Assembly: GCA_963974485.1 (NCBI GenBank)
Contig: CAXBBS010000013.1
Location: 1-48,129 of the forward strand
DNA from: JAALKW01 sp963974485
GTDB lineage: Bacteria > Pseudomonadota > Gammaproteobacteria > Legionellales > Legionellaceae
Direction of reading: 5' to 3'
DNA length: 48,129 nt
Of the stretch, positions 21,603 to 30,226 are shown piece after piece. The notes beneath the pieces were generated by a model, which saw only the letters and a list, made by a program, of their open reading frames with translations, had not been told where the DNA came from and searched no databases. The translations under genes were made by a program, and so were the position numbers. How positions within the stretch are numbered: the stretch's first letter is position 1; each line of letters begins with the position of its first letter.

Positions 21603-22660
21603 CGGTATTACGAGTAGAGCGAAGGGATAGCAATTTTCTTGTCGTCAAGAAAACTTGCCTGCAAGACGCGGAGTTATCATGGGGCGCTAAGGGCCTTCAT
21701 TCATACCTCATGGGCATGCACCATGACTGGAGAGTCTGTGTTCGCGATCTCGTGAACCACGCGACCAATGGCCGAGACGCCGTTCGCTCATTACTTAATG
21801 AACTTAAAAATAAAGGCTTCATTACCGTCGAGCATGATCGAGATAACACCACTGGAAGATTTGGTCAGTACGATTATGTTGTGCATGAGCTCCCTATTTT
21901 GGAATCTACTGAAGAAACCCAACAACCCAGTCATCATGGGCATTATAACCCCGAGCCTGGAAACACGTCAGCGGTAAAAGTATTCGTAGCGGAAAACCCG
22001 GCGCCGGTCGGTTCGGCCCCGGCAAACCCGCCCTTAATAAATATTAAATATAATAAACAACAAGAAAAACAAGCAGCAGCAAGCAAAGAGGTAAGTGATG
22101 AGCTTGGTGGCGCTAACCCAGCATCTTCTGCTGCTGCTTTTTCTTCTCCCCAAAAACAAACTGCAAAACCTACTTCAACCCCAACACCGATTGCTTCACC
22201 AGGAACCGAGCTACGTATTGGTGACACATTAACGCCAGCTCAAGAGCAACGAACAACGCAGATGATTAACAGCCTTTCCGTTGACGACGCTTTTAAAGCT
22301 AGCTTGAGAGACGAGGTGGTGCACTGCTTGCTGAGCGAGGATTGTTTTAAAGCGTGTGGCCGCGACTTTGCACACAAGCTTAATGCTATACGTGTCGTGA
22401 TTCAGCGCGGTGAGTGGCAGCGTCCTTCAGGCATGGTGGTTGAGGCAGATATTAAACGGTCGAATAAACTGGATGTTCTTAACAGCGGTTTACAAGCCGC
22501 ACATGCGGAAGCAACGCATTTTAAACGTTTGTGCCGTAGCGCCCCAGAGCATGCGAAGGCCACGTTTGAGAAGTGCGTGAAGGAAGCGCAGGTTCGGATT
22601 ACAGAGATGGAAGATAAGCTTGAAACGTTTATGAGCGGGCAAGCAGCAGAGACATGTTAA
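21599..22660 (+). CDS. LvrA-like HTH regulatory protein of the transfer region
   Basis: 353 aa from the GTG at 21599, set by AGGAGG about eight bases upstream; a GTG two codons earlier is less well placed. Residues 1-100 (FLVVKKTCLQDAELSWGAKGLHSYLMG, VCVRDLVNHATNGRDAVRSLLNELKNKGFITV) form a winged-helix domain of the type seen in phage and plasmid replication-initiation or regulatory proteins. A repetitive linker (A, S, P, T-rich, about 125-205) follows. The helical C-terminal part (FAHKLNAIRVVIQRGEWQRPSG) resembles that of the putative Rep at 8929. It precedes csrA and the T4SS, as lvrA/lvrB do in Legionella. Confidence 0.6.
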   Translation: MTVLRVERRDSNFLVVKKTCLQDAELSWGAKGLHSYLMGMHHDWRVCVRDLVNHATNGRDAVRSLLNELKNKGFITVEHDRDNTTGRFGQYDYVVHELPILESTEETQQPSHHGHYNPEPGNTSAVKVFVAENPAPVGSAPANPPLINIKYNKQQEKQAAASKEVSDELGGANPASSAAAFSSPQKQTAKPTSTPTPIASPGTELRIGDTLTPAQEQRTTQMINSLSVDDAFKASLRDEVVHCLLSEDCFKACGRDFAHKLNAIRVVIQRGEWQRPSGMVVEADIKRSNKLDVLNSGLQAAHAEATHFKRLCRSAPEHAKATFEKCVKEAQVRITEMEDKLETFMSGQAAETC

Positions 22661-22692
22661 GCAATCATTAAATAATAAAAAGGGGAATAAAA

Positions 22693-22875
22693 ATGTTGAT
22701 ATTAACAAGAAAGAAGGGCCAGGGATTCATGATAAGCGACGACGTCCAAGTCATTATTCTGAACAACAAGAACGGAGAAGTTGAAGTAGGTATATCTGCA
22801 CCACGATCGATTCCGGTTTTAAGAACGGAGCTGCTTCGGCAGGGTGATAGCAACGTACGATTTAACCATAACTAA
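22693..22875 (+). CDS. csrA: CsrA-family RNA-binding regulator (LvrC/CsrT-like)
   Basis: 60 aa, the size of E. coli CsrA. MLILTRKKGQGFMISDDVQVIIL, NGEVEVGISAPRSIPVLRTEL correspond to the five-strand CsrA fold, with the key L4/R6 (LTR) and the GIxAPxxxxVxRxE segment (here VLRTE). CsrA dimers bind GGA motifs in mRNA leaders and block translation. A CsrA paralogue encoded next to the lvh/lvr transfer genes is a known feature of Legionella integrative conjugative elements. The GGA-rich leader at 21577-21591 is a likely target here. AGGGGAA precedes its start. Confidence 0.95.
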   Translation: MLILTRKKGQGFMISDDVQVIILNNKNGEVEVGISAPRSIPVLRTELLRQGDSNVRFNHN

Positions 22876-22899
22876 GGTTTTAATTAAGAGGATAGAGAG

Positions 22900-23556
22900 A
22901 TGAAGGCAGTAGGAAACGTAGTTAAGATTTTAAGCGCCGCTTGTGCCACAACCTTGTTAGTGAGCTGTGCTGCGACACAGATGGAGCCACAGCCACGGCA
23001 TGTAGAGACTAAGTCGAACTTGAGCAAGTCTATTTTTCTAGATCCAGTTTCACCGGAGCAGAAAACGATTCATGTGTCGGTTAAGAACACCTCGGGTAAA
23101 TCGATGGATATCGCCCCTCAGCTTAAGATGGCTTTGGCTGAACATGGCTACCGCGTTGTCAGCAACCCAATCAGCGCACACTACTTGCTGCAAGCGAATG
23201 TGATGAGTGTGGGGAAGATGAGTTTAGCGTCCAGCCAACTTGTTTTAAAAGATGGGTATGGTTCGGCGGTTGGTGGGACAGGTGGCGCAGCACTGGGTGC
23301 ATTGTCCGGTTTTGCAAATGCAGCAGGTGGACGACTTGCGGGTAGTTTGGCGGGTGTTGCAGCGGATACTGTGGTTGGTAACGTGAATCATACTCTGGTT
23401 ACGGATGTTCGTATTTCAGAGCAGACAAGCCCGAACCACTATCAGCGTTATTGTACACGGATTGTGTCGAGCCCTGAGCGCACGAACTTGTCATTTAATA
23501 AAGCAAAACCTGTGCTCGAAGAGGGTCTCGCTGAGACGCTTGCAGGACTTTTTTAA
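22900..23556 (+). CDS. traT: TraT-like outer-membrane exclusion lipoprotein
   Basis: 218 aa. The signal peptide ends in a lipobox LVSC with C23. KTIHVSVKNTSGKSMDIAPQLKMALAEHGYRVVSNPISAHYLLQANV matches TraT closely, followed by the glycine/alanine-rich pair of segments (GGTGGAALGALSGFANAAGG and GSLAGVAADTVVG) typical of the family. TraT mediates surface exclusion and serum resistance in F-like plasmids. Its presence immediately upstream of an Lvh-type T4SS suggests it excludes entry of related plasmids. Confidence 0.9.
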   Translation: MKAVGNVVKILSAACATTLLVSCAATQMEPQPRHVETKSNLSKSIFLDPVSPEQKTIHVSVKNTSGKSMDIAPQLKMALAEHGYRVVSNPISAHYLLQANVMSVGKMSLASSQLVLKDGYGSAVGGTGGAALGALSGFANAAGGRLAGSLAGVAADTVVGNVNHTLVTDVRISEQTSPNHYQRYCTRIVSSPERTNLSFNKAKPVLEEGLAETLAGLF

Positions 23557-23680
23557 TAAAAACGTAGGTCTGATGGATAGGGCCTAACGTACCAAGATTT
23601 TCTAAGGATGTTGTAAAAAAAATTGGGTAAATCAGTGCCCAGGGATTTTTGCAGCCTAAATAAGGTGATTGGAGGGTGTT

Positions 23681-23947
23681 ATGCAAGTTAATTACTCAGA
23701 AGTAGCAGGTCATGTGATGGCTCACCGCAGTTTTTCGAGAAGGGATTATGCGCACGTTCGTCACGAGAAGATGCATCCCTTGAAAGAAGGTTTTCAGATG
23801 ATGGCGTCGTTTGTTGTGCTGACCGCGTCTCTCGGCGTGATGTATTTCACGATGCTGGTGGTGTCTGACATTCAGCAGAGCGACACCTTCAGTCAGTCTC
23901 GTTCGATGACAGCGCTTGAGCGTCCTGCTCACGCATTGCAACGATGA
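23681..23947 (+). CDS. small single-span membrane protein upstream of virB2
   Basis: 88 aa, started at the ATG after GGAGGG. It has a charged, histidine- and arginine-rich N-terminus (MAHRSFSRRDYAHVRHEKMH), then one hydrophobic segment (FQMMASFVVLTASLGVMYFTMLVV) and a short polar tail. Family not recognised. By position (between traT and virB2) it could be a T4SS accessory or an entry-exclusion partner. Confidence 0.5.
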   Translation: MQVNYSEVAGHVMAHRSFSRRDYAHVRHEKMHPLKEGFQMMASFVVLTASLGVMYFTMLVVSDIQQSDTFSQSRSMTALERPAHALQR

Positions 23948-23987
23948 GACTTTAACCATGAACAACCTAACGAGTGGAGTATACGAG

Positions 23988-24320
23988 ATGACGGTTTCTA
24001 GCAAGATGTTAAAAAAACTCAAGAAAAAAATCGCCGATGTAAAAGGGCCACTGGGTCATATCAAGCGCTACGGGTTCTTATCACTGTTGATGGTCCCGGG
24101 TGTGGGTCACGCAACGGCAAGTATTGATTCGGTATTGACGAAGGGCCTCAGCATTCTTCAGGGGCCATTGGCGAAAGGGATAGGAGTCATGGCGATTGTG
24201 GGGTCGGGCTACCTTTGCCTTGCAAGAAACAAGCTGCCTAAAGAGCAGTTCGTGATGATTCTTGTGGGCCTCGGCATTATTTTCGGCGGCTCGTCTTTAT
24301 TCACCACATTAACCGGGTAG
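23988..24320 (+). CDS. virB2: VirB2-like pilin
   Basis: 110 aa from the ATG at 23988 with GGAG upstream; an ATG at 23958 adds ten residues. It has a long basic N-terminal region, a cleavable signal (YGFLSLLMVPGVGHATA), then two hydrophobic spans (LSILQGPLAKGIGVMAIVGS, FVMILVGLGIIFGGSSLF) linked by a short positive loop (ARNKLPKEQ). This is the layout of VirB2/TrbC pilins that form the conjugative pilus. It is directly followed by virB3. Confidence 0.85.
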   Translation: MTVSSKMLKKLKKKIADVKGPLGHIKRYGFLSLLMVPGVGHATASIDSVLTKGLSILQGPLAKGIGVMAIVGSGYLCLARNKLPKEQFVMILVGLGIIFGGSSLFTTLTG

Positions 24321-24326
24321 GACGTC

Positions 24327-24617
24327 ATGAGCAATAACACGATGGATGTGAACAGGGTGTTTTCAGCACTCACCCGACCTGCGATGAGCGGTGGTGTGAC
24401 CCTGGACTACCACGGCTTTAACCTGATGCTCTCGGTGTGCGCATTCATTGTGATGGGCAACCTGTTGTACGGCCTGATTTTTATACCGGTGCATGCGGTG
24501 GGCTGGATGATATGCAGAAATGACGCGAGCCTTTTTGTCATTGTAAAAAAGCTGCTGAAGTTACCCAGCATGCTGAATAAATCCATTTGGGGAGTACGTT
24601 CTTATGAGCCTTTCTAA
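24327..24617 (+). CDS. virB3: VirB3-like T4SS protein
   Basis: 96 aa. RVFSALTRPAMSGGVTLDY is the family motif (fSALTRPA), and a hydrophobic stretch (NLMLSVCAFIVMGNLLYGLIF) follows. VirB3 is an inner-membrane component that works with VirB4 in pilus assembly. The ORF overlaps virB4 by 14 bp. Confidence 0.88.
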   Translation: MSNNTMDVNRVFSALTRPAMSGGVTLDYHGFNLMLSVCAFIVMGNLLYGLIFIPVHAVGWMICRNDASLFVIVKKLLKLPSMLNKSIWGVRSYEPF

Positions 24618-27096
24618 ACTATTGAAAACTGCACGTCAGGAGCTTCATGTCTCAAGCATGATGCCTTACACACACTTGAACTCACCGATGGTTTTTGAGA
24701 CCAAGACGGGTGAGCTTGGGTCTGTACTTCAGGTTGAAGGCTTGCCTTTTGTGACCGAAGGACCGGACGCTTTGAACCAAGCCAGTCGTCAGTTGCATCA
24801 AGCGCTGCTTGGTCTTAGCGAAGAATTCATGGTGTACACCACGGTCCATCGTTCGCTGGCGAGCTTAGCGCTGGACGGCGAGTTTACCTCACCGTTTTCA
24901 CGCCGTGTGAATGATGCCTACCATGCACGGTTTAAGCATCAGAACCTGTATCGCAACACCATCTACATCACGGTGGTGCTGAAGGGTGTAACTTCAGGCA
25001 CAGCCGCCAAAGGCATGAAAGGGCTTGAACGTCTTCGTAACCGTTTGGGACCTGACCACCGCGCGATGCAGCGTGATGAGCGCATGAACCAGCTCAGCAC
25101 CAAGGTGCAACAACTGGAGTCCATGCTTGCCGTATTTAAACCGCATTGCTTGGGTAGCCGAGATAAAGCGCTGGGTTATTCTGAATTGATGCAGTTCTTA
25201 TCGTTGGTACCGAACGGTGGGGACGTGAACCATCCTGCGATGCCGGCTTACGCCGCACCGATGGCCACCAGCATTCCTGATGCCTGGACACAGGAAGAAC
25301 TTTACCCCGAAGGCAACCTCAGTCAGTACCTGTGTTCTAAACGCTTGTTCTTCGGCGACTTCATTCAGTTTCAAGGGGTGTCGTCCGATGACACGCGGTT
25401 TGGGGTGATGTTGTCGATTAAGAAATACGGCCAAGCGACCGGCAGCGTGTGCCTTGACCCGTTATTAACCCTGGATTGCGAATTCATCACCACCCATTCA
25501 TTTGCGTTTGAGTCCCGAGACGCCGCGTTAAAAGCGATTGCTAAAAAGCGTGGGAAGCTGATGAATGCCGAAGATTTAGCGACCAGCCAGATTATGGATT
25601 TAAGTTCACTGGAGAATGATGTAGCCAGTGAGTCTTCACGTTTAGGCTTTCATCATAATACCGTACTCTTACTTGCCGACAGCCAAGAAAAACTTGAGTC
25701 GGCCATGCGTGAGACGGTGAAGGCGTACAGCTACTCGAACACGACCTTAACCCGCGAGAGCCTTGGCTCCGAACTTGCCTTCTGGGCACAGCTTCCAGCG
25801 AACCAGCATTTAATTACCCGAGCGGCACTGATTACGTCTGAGAGCTTCGTTGATTTCTGCTCACTCCATAATTACAAAACCGGATTCTACGATGAAAACC
25901 ATTTGGGCCAAGCCTTAACCCTGCTTGAAAGTGAGTCTCGAACACCGGTGTATTTTAACTACCACGGTAAATCGTCTAAAACCAACCCGGCACCTGGGCA
26001 CACCGCTATTTATGGTGCCACCAACGCCGGTAAAAACGTCTTGGTCTCGTTCATGGACGCGCAGATGGAGCGTTACGGCCAACGCAGCTTTTTCATTGAC
26101 CGAGATGAGGCCTCTAAGATTTATGTTTTATCTGCACCTAAAAGTTCGTACACCGTGATATCACCGAAGTATCAAGACCAGGTGAGTATGAACCCGTTTC
26201 AACTACCGGATACCCAAGAGAACCGAGGCTTTGTTAAAGCGTGGCTGAAAGAGTTGGTGAGAAAGCCTGATGAGATTGATTTTCCAGCAGACATAGCCGA
26301 GTCGCTTGCTGAGTGTGTTGATTACGCCTTTGGTTCGTTGGATAAGCCGTTCAGAAAATTAAGCAACATTGTGCAGTGCCTGCCGCGCTCATTTGAGCGT
26401 TGGCCTGAGCTGAGCCTTTGGTTGCATGAAGGGTCCAACGGCAGCGCAGGTGAATACGCCTGGATATTTGATAACGATGAAGACGCCCTTGAATTTGATT
26501 TTGATAAGGTCGGGTTTGATGTGACCTGGTTGATGAGGCCCGAGATGTCGGTGCTTGTATCCACCCCGGTGTACGCCTACATCTTGCATCGTATGGAACA
26601 AAGCATGGACGGCTCGCGCCTCACCTCCTTTGTGATTGATGAAGCCTGGCAGGTCTTTGGTTCGCCGTACTGGCAGCGTGTATTAAAAGATTGGTTGCCG
26701 AGCATCCGTAAAAAGAACGGGCACTTCATTTTCATGACCCAGACCCCAGAGAGTGTTTTGGGCGCCCCGATTTCGCCGATGATTTTAAATAGCCTCGCGA
26801 CCAGCCTGTATTTCCCGAACCCCGATGCCTCACGCGAGACCTACGAGCAGGGACTGAACTTAACCCCGTCTGAATATGAGACGGTGAAGCACTTAAATCC
26901 TGCGTCACGACTCATGCTTTACAAGCAAAAAAGTGAAGGCTCCATGGTGTGCCGTCTTGATTTAAGCGACTTGAAAGATGAGCTGCGCGTGTTCTCGGGT
27001 AACACCCAGAGCGTTAAGTTGTTCGATGACATCTGTGTTGAGCAGGGTGGATCACCCCACACATCCATCGACCTTTTCTTGGAGCGAAGCCGATGA
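24604..27096 (+). CDS. virB4: VirB4 T4SS ATPase
   Basis: 830 aa, typical length. The N-terminal domain lacks strong membrane spans. The C-terminal ATPase has a Walker A at 471-478 that reads GATNAGKN, so the position after the lysine is Asn (N478, codon AAC at 26035-26037) instead of the usual Thr/Ser. The Walker B SFVIDEAWQVF and the downstream TQTPESVLGAPIS region are intact. VirB4 energises pilus biogenesis and substrate transfer. The gene is intact and overlaps both neighbours. Confidence 0.95.
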   Translation: MSLSKLLKTARQELHVSSMMPYTHLNSPMVFETKTGELGSVLQVEGLPFVTEGPDALNQASRQLHQALLGLSEEFMVYTTVHRSLASLALDGEFTSPFSRRVNDAYHARFKHQNLYRNTIYITVVLKGVTSGTAAKGMKGLERLRNRLGPDHRAMQRDERMNQLSTKVQQLESMLAVFKPHCLGSRDKALGYSELMQFLSLVPNGGDVNHPAMPAYAAPMATSIPDAWTQEELYPEGNLSQYLCSKRLFFGDFIQFQGVSSDDTRFGVMLSIKKYGQATGSVCLDPLLTLDCEFITTHSFAFESRDAALKAIAKKRGKLMNAEDLATSQIMDLSSLENDVASESSRLGFHHNTVLLLADSQEKLESAMRETVKAYSYSNTTLTRESLGSELAFWAQLPANQHLITRAALITSESFVDFCSLHNYKTGFYDENHLGQALTLLESESRTPVYFNYHGKSSKTNPAPGHTAIYGATNAGKNVLVSFMDAQMERYGQRSFFIDRDEASKIYVLSAPKSSYTVISPKYQDQVSMNPFQLPDTQENRGFVKAWLKELVRKPDEIDFPADIAESLAECVDYAFGSLDKPFRKLSNIVQCLPRSFERWPELSLWLHEGSNGSAGEYAWIFDNDEDALEFDFDKVGFDVTWLMRPEMSVLVSTPVYAYILHRMEQSMDGSRLTSFVIDEAWQVFGSPYWQRVLKDWLPSIRKKNGHFIFMTQTPESVLGAPISPMILNSLATSLYFPNPDASRETYEQGLNLTPSEYETVKHLNPASRLMLYKQKSEGSMVCRLDLSDLKDELRVFSGNTQSVKLFDDICVEQGGSPHTSIDLFLERSR

Positions 27097-27827
27097 AGAA
27101 AACGGTCTTAGGTATCGCCTTATTGCTGGGCTCAACCCTGGTGCATGCAGATATTCTCGGTGTGTCTGATGCCGCCTTGCTTTTGCAGGCTGTTGAGCAA
27201 TTTAAAGAGCTTCAAGAGCAGACAGCCAAAATGAAAAAGGCTTACGACCAAGGGAAGGCGCATCTTGATACAGCGAGTCAGTTGAAGCAGCTGCACGAAG
27301 GCCATTACGGCCTGGGTGACTTGAAAAACACCGCTGCGGATTTAAAAAACCGTCAGTGGTCCCCGGAGACGTGGGAAGACGCTTTGCAGAACCTCGCCGG
27401 GGGCAACAAGGCCCGTTATGACGCGTTGGTCAAAGCGTATGAGAAGAACAACGATTTCTTAAGTGATGATGAGTTCGCCAAAGGCGCAAGCAAAGAAAAT
27501 CTGAAGCAGTACAAGAAAAAACGCGCGGTCAACGAAGCGGTGACGGTTCAGACTACCTACGCCTTTGATGAACTCAGTAAGCATATTAAGACCGTGCATG
27601 AGCTATCGGCCAAGATTGAGAGCAGCAGCAACCAAGGCACCAAAAGTGCGTTGGATTTAAATGCACGCCTTTTGGCGGAGATTGCTTACATCCAAGTTCA
27701 GAGCTTAAAACTGCAAGCCCTGATGAGCCAGCAAAACGCACAGAACGCCGCAGACGATATTTGGGCGGAGAGCGAACGTTCTCGCTTCAACCAACTTCCA
27801 GATAAAAAACACAAGGGGAATTTATGA
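27093..27827 (+). CDS. virB5: VirB5-like minor pilin
   Basis: 244 aa with a cleavable signal peptide (MKKTVLGIALLLGSTLVHA). The mature protein is helical (DAALLLQAVEQFKELQEQTAKM; LNARLLAEIAYIQVQSLKLQALMSQQNAQ), the pattern of the VirB5/TraC family that forms the pilus tip and adhesin. It overlaps virB4 by 4 bp, and its stop overlaps the next ATG (ATGA). Confidence 0.85.
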   Translation: MKKTVLGIALLLGSTLVHADILGVSDAALLLQAVEQFKELQEQTAKMKKAYDQGKAHLDTASQLKQLHEGHYGLGDLKNTAADLKNRQWSPETWEDALQNLAGGNKARYDALVKAYEKNNDFLSDDEFAKGASKENLKQYKKKRAVNEAVTVQTTYAFDELSKHIKTVHELSAKIESSSNQGTKSALDLNARLLAEIAYIQVQSLKLQALMSQQNAQNAADDIWAESERSRFNQLPDKKHKGNL

Positions 27828-27949
27828 AACACATCAGCATCATCTTGATGGCTTTAGCCATCAGCTCATGCGCGGCGCACCAGGACATGGACGCGCCATG
27901 CAAGAACTACGGGAAATATTGCCAAACCGAGCGCATCAACGGTTGGTGA
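27824..27949 (+). CDS. 41-aa lipoprotein (VirB7/LvrD-like position)
   Basis: A very short ORF (ATGA overlap with the virB5 stop) encodes MKHISIILMALAISSCAAH followed by 22 polar residues with two more cysteines (C26, C33). A lipobox-like SSC places C16 at the lipidation site. Short lipoproteins of this size at this place are VirB7-like components that stabilise the outer-membrane core complex with VirB9. Easily missed by gene finders. Confidence 0.7.
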   Translation: MKHISIILMALAISSCAAHQDMDAPCKNYGKYCQTERINGW

Positions 27950-27988
27950 TAAACGGTCCACACAAGGTTTAATCACAAGGAGAAGTAC

Positions 27989-28354
27989 ATGAAGAAAAAA
28001 CTATTAACCGCAGCGGTTCTCGCCAGTGCAACCTTACTCAGCGCTTGCCATCAGGACGCACTGAAACGGCAGCCTGAAGAGAAGACCCTCGCGTTTTTAA
28101 TCAAGGCATCATCTGTAGCGGGTAAAAAGCTACATGTGAAGTACAAGCCAAGCCATGCGTACAGCTTCTGCATGACGGGCAACCCCACAAAAATTGATTG
28201 TGACGCCGTGTATGACGAGATGCTCAAGGTGGCTAAAGCCACACCGGACTTCAAGGACTTAACGTTGGCTGAGTTGAAAGACCCATCCTCGTTCAAAGCA
28301 CGACAAGAGCCCCTGGACATCAAGTTGTATAACATCATTGACGAGGACATGTAA
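27989..28354 (+). CDS. T4SS-associated lipoprotein (EexN-like?)
   Basis: 121 aa. The signal (MKKKLLTAAVLASATLLSAC) ends in the lipobox LSAC. The mature part is helical with a cysteine pair (FCMTGN...KIDCDAV). It lies between the VirB5/VirB7 genes and virB6, the position of entry-exclusion lipoproteins (EexN) or LvrD/E-type accessory genes in Lvh clusters. The cysteine spacing resembles EexN, but the match is not strong. It ends on the virB6 ATG (TAATG). Confidence 0.65.
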   Translation: MKKKLLTAAVLASATLLSACHQDALKRQPEEKTLAFLIKASSVAGKKLHVKYKPSHAYSFCMTGNPTKIDCDAVYDEMLKVAKATPDFKDLTLAELKDPSSFKARQEPLDIKLYNIIDEDM

Positions 28355-29439
28355 TGGAAATCCCCACTTACGCCACGCTCATCTTTCGCTTAGGCACAGA
28401 AATCGACCTGATTACGCAGAGCTTCATTATTGATGGTTACAAGGCGATGGCTTCGGCCTTGCAAGCGCCTGTGGCCACCATGTGCGCGCTCTACATTGTG
28501 CTGACAGGCTTCAGTATCACCCGGGGCCTGATTAAAAAGCCGATGGATGAATTTGTAAAAGTGGTGCTGCGTATCGGCATCGTTTACATGTTGGCGTTTA
28601 ATTGGGGAGTATTTTCAGAATATTTCGTCGGGCTCTTTGTGAAAGGGGCCGGCGAACTTGGGGCGGCCATGATGAAATCCACCCCATTAACACTTCCAAA
28701 AATTGATGGCATCACCAGCGCTGCTGGCATCAACGGCACCTTGCAGTCCGCACTGATTGAAGTGGTTCGCGTCGGACTTTGGACCTGGGAGAAGGGCAGC
28801 TTTAGGCATATGGGACCCGCGTTCACCGGATTTATTATTTGGGCTTCAGGCATCACCGTGGTGGGCTTGGCCTTTTTCGAAATCATCGTAGCGAAACTGA
28901 TGATAGCTGTGTGCATGACCACGGCCCCTCTTTTTATAAGCTTCACCCTGTTTGATAAAACCCGCACCTACTTTGACCGTTGGTTGGATAAGATGGTGGG
29001 CTTCTCTTTAGTGCTCGTGATGGTCTCTAGCGTGGTGGGGCTTTGCATGCACCTGCTTCATTGGAGCATCGGTGGTCACTACCTCAATCAAGCGGTGGGT
29101 ATGACCACGGTGGATTGGATACCGCTACTCCTTATTTCTTGCCTTTGCGTGATGCTGATTTTGCAAGTGGTGGGTATTGCAAAAAGCATCGGAGGCATGT
29201 GCTCAACAGGAACAGGCTCAGCCATGATTGGTGGCGCAATCGGTGGCGCCATGGGGGCTGCGACAAGCTCTGGCGGCCTGCTGAAGAAGGGTGCGGACAT
29301 GGCGGGTATGAACCCATCAAAAATGGCCGCAAACGCCGGTCGTGCGTTCGGTCAAGATATGGCAGAAAAAGGTAGTCACGCTTTAAAACGAGGTGGCGAG
29401 ATGATGTCGTCCATCCATAAACGTATGCGAGGAGAGTGA
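28354..29439 (+). CDS. virB6: VirB6-like inner-membrane channel protein
   Basis: 361 aa, polytopic, with five or six hydrophobic segments (PVATMCALYIVLTGFSITRGL; VVLRIGIVYMLAFNWGVF; FIIWASGITVVGLAFFEIIVAKLMIAV; ...) and the family feature W-x(2)-K-x(3)-FRHMGPAF around residues 140-150. The C-terminus is a glycine/alanine-rich soluble tail. VirB6 forms the inner-membrane part of the translocation path. It overlaps the previous gene by one base; virB8 starts 2 bp after its stop. Confidence 0.85.
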   Translation: MEIPTYATLIFRLGTEIDLITQSFIIDGYKAMASALQAPVATMCALYIVLTGFSITRGLIKKPMDEFVKVVLRIGIVYMLAFNWGVFSEYFVGLFVKGAGELGAAMMKSTPLTLPKIDGITSAAGINGTLQSALIEVVRVGLWTWEKGSFRHMGPAFTGFIIWASGITVVGLAFFEIIVAKLMIAVCMTTAPLFISFTLFDKTRTYFDRWLDKMVGFSLVLVMVSSVVGLCMHLLHWSIGGHYLNQAVGMTTVDWIPLLLISCLCVMLILQVVGIAKSIGGMCSTGTGSAMIGGAIGGAMGAATSSGGLLKKGADMAGMNPSKMAANAGRAFGQDMAEKGSHALKRGGEMMSSIHKRMRGE

Positions 29440-29441
29440 AC

Positions 29442-30218
29442 ATGAAGAACGTCAAAGAAAACATCGGTACCTGGTTCACGGAAGAAAAAAACAAATGGAC
29501 CAAGCCTTCGAAGAAAAACACCGAAGGCCCCAAGGATTATTTCGCCCGAGCACGTACCTGGGCGGATGATACGTTCGGTGCCTTGGAGCAATCCAGAAAC
29601 CGTTATCAAGCCGCCTTCTTTTCATCGATGGGCCTGAACATCCTTGCGGTCAGCGCCGTGTTTGCCTTAGCACACGTCCAAACCCTGGTACCGATGATGG
29701 TGCATCACTTTGATAACGGTGTCGTCAGTGTTGAGCCCTTAAACCAAGAGAAGGCATCCATCAATAAATCACAAATCGAAAGTGACTTGGTGCGCTACAT
29801 CCAGGGCCGCGAAAGCTATGACGTCAGCGCCTACCGTACCCAATACGACCTGGTGAACCTCTTGTCCACCGACAGCGTTGCTAAAGCCTACATGGCCGAG
29901 CAAGACCGCAGTGAAAAATCCTCACCGATTAACACCCTCGGGGTGGAAGGCAAACGCGAAGTCCATGTTTATAACATCAACTTCTTGGATAACGTCAGCT
30001 TCAACGAAAAAACAGTCGCTAAAGACCACCACAACGTGGCTGAAATCGTATTCACCCTCACGGACGTAGATAAGAACAGCACCCGAAAAACCGTGCACCA
30101 CTACAGTGCGCTGGTCTCCTGGGAGTACGTGAAACCCTCAGAGAACCCAGCAGAACGCTGGCAGAACTGGGACGGGTTCCTCATCACCAATTACACCAAA
30201 CAAGTACGTAACGTTTAG
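29442..30218 (+). CDS. virB8: VirB8 T4SS protein
   Basis: 258 aa from the ATG at 29442 with GGAGAG upstream. A cytosolic basic N-terminus of about 45 residues, one transmembrane span (SSMGLNILAVSAVFALAHV), then a periplasmic NTF2-like domain (DLVRYIQGRESYDVSAYRTQYDLVNLLST...RKTVHHYSALVSWEYVKP...NWDGFLITNYTKQV) are all standard VirB8. It nucleates the assembly of the secretion complex. Confidence 0.93.
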   Translation: MKNVKENIGTWFTEEKNKWTKPSKKNTEGPKDYFARARTWADDTFGALEQSRNRYQAAFFSSMGLNILAVSAVFALAHVQTLVPMMVHHFDNGVVSVEPLNQEKASINKSQIESDLVRYIQGRESYDVSAYRTQYDLVNLLSTDSVAKAYMAEQDRSEKSSPINTLGVEGKREVHVYNINFLDNVSFNEKTVAKDHHNVAEIVFTLTDVDKNSTRKTVHHYSALVSWEYVKPSENPAERWQNWDGFLITNYTKQVRNV

Positions 30219-30226
30219 GAGCAGAC

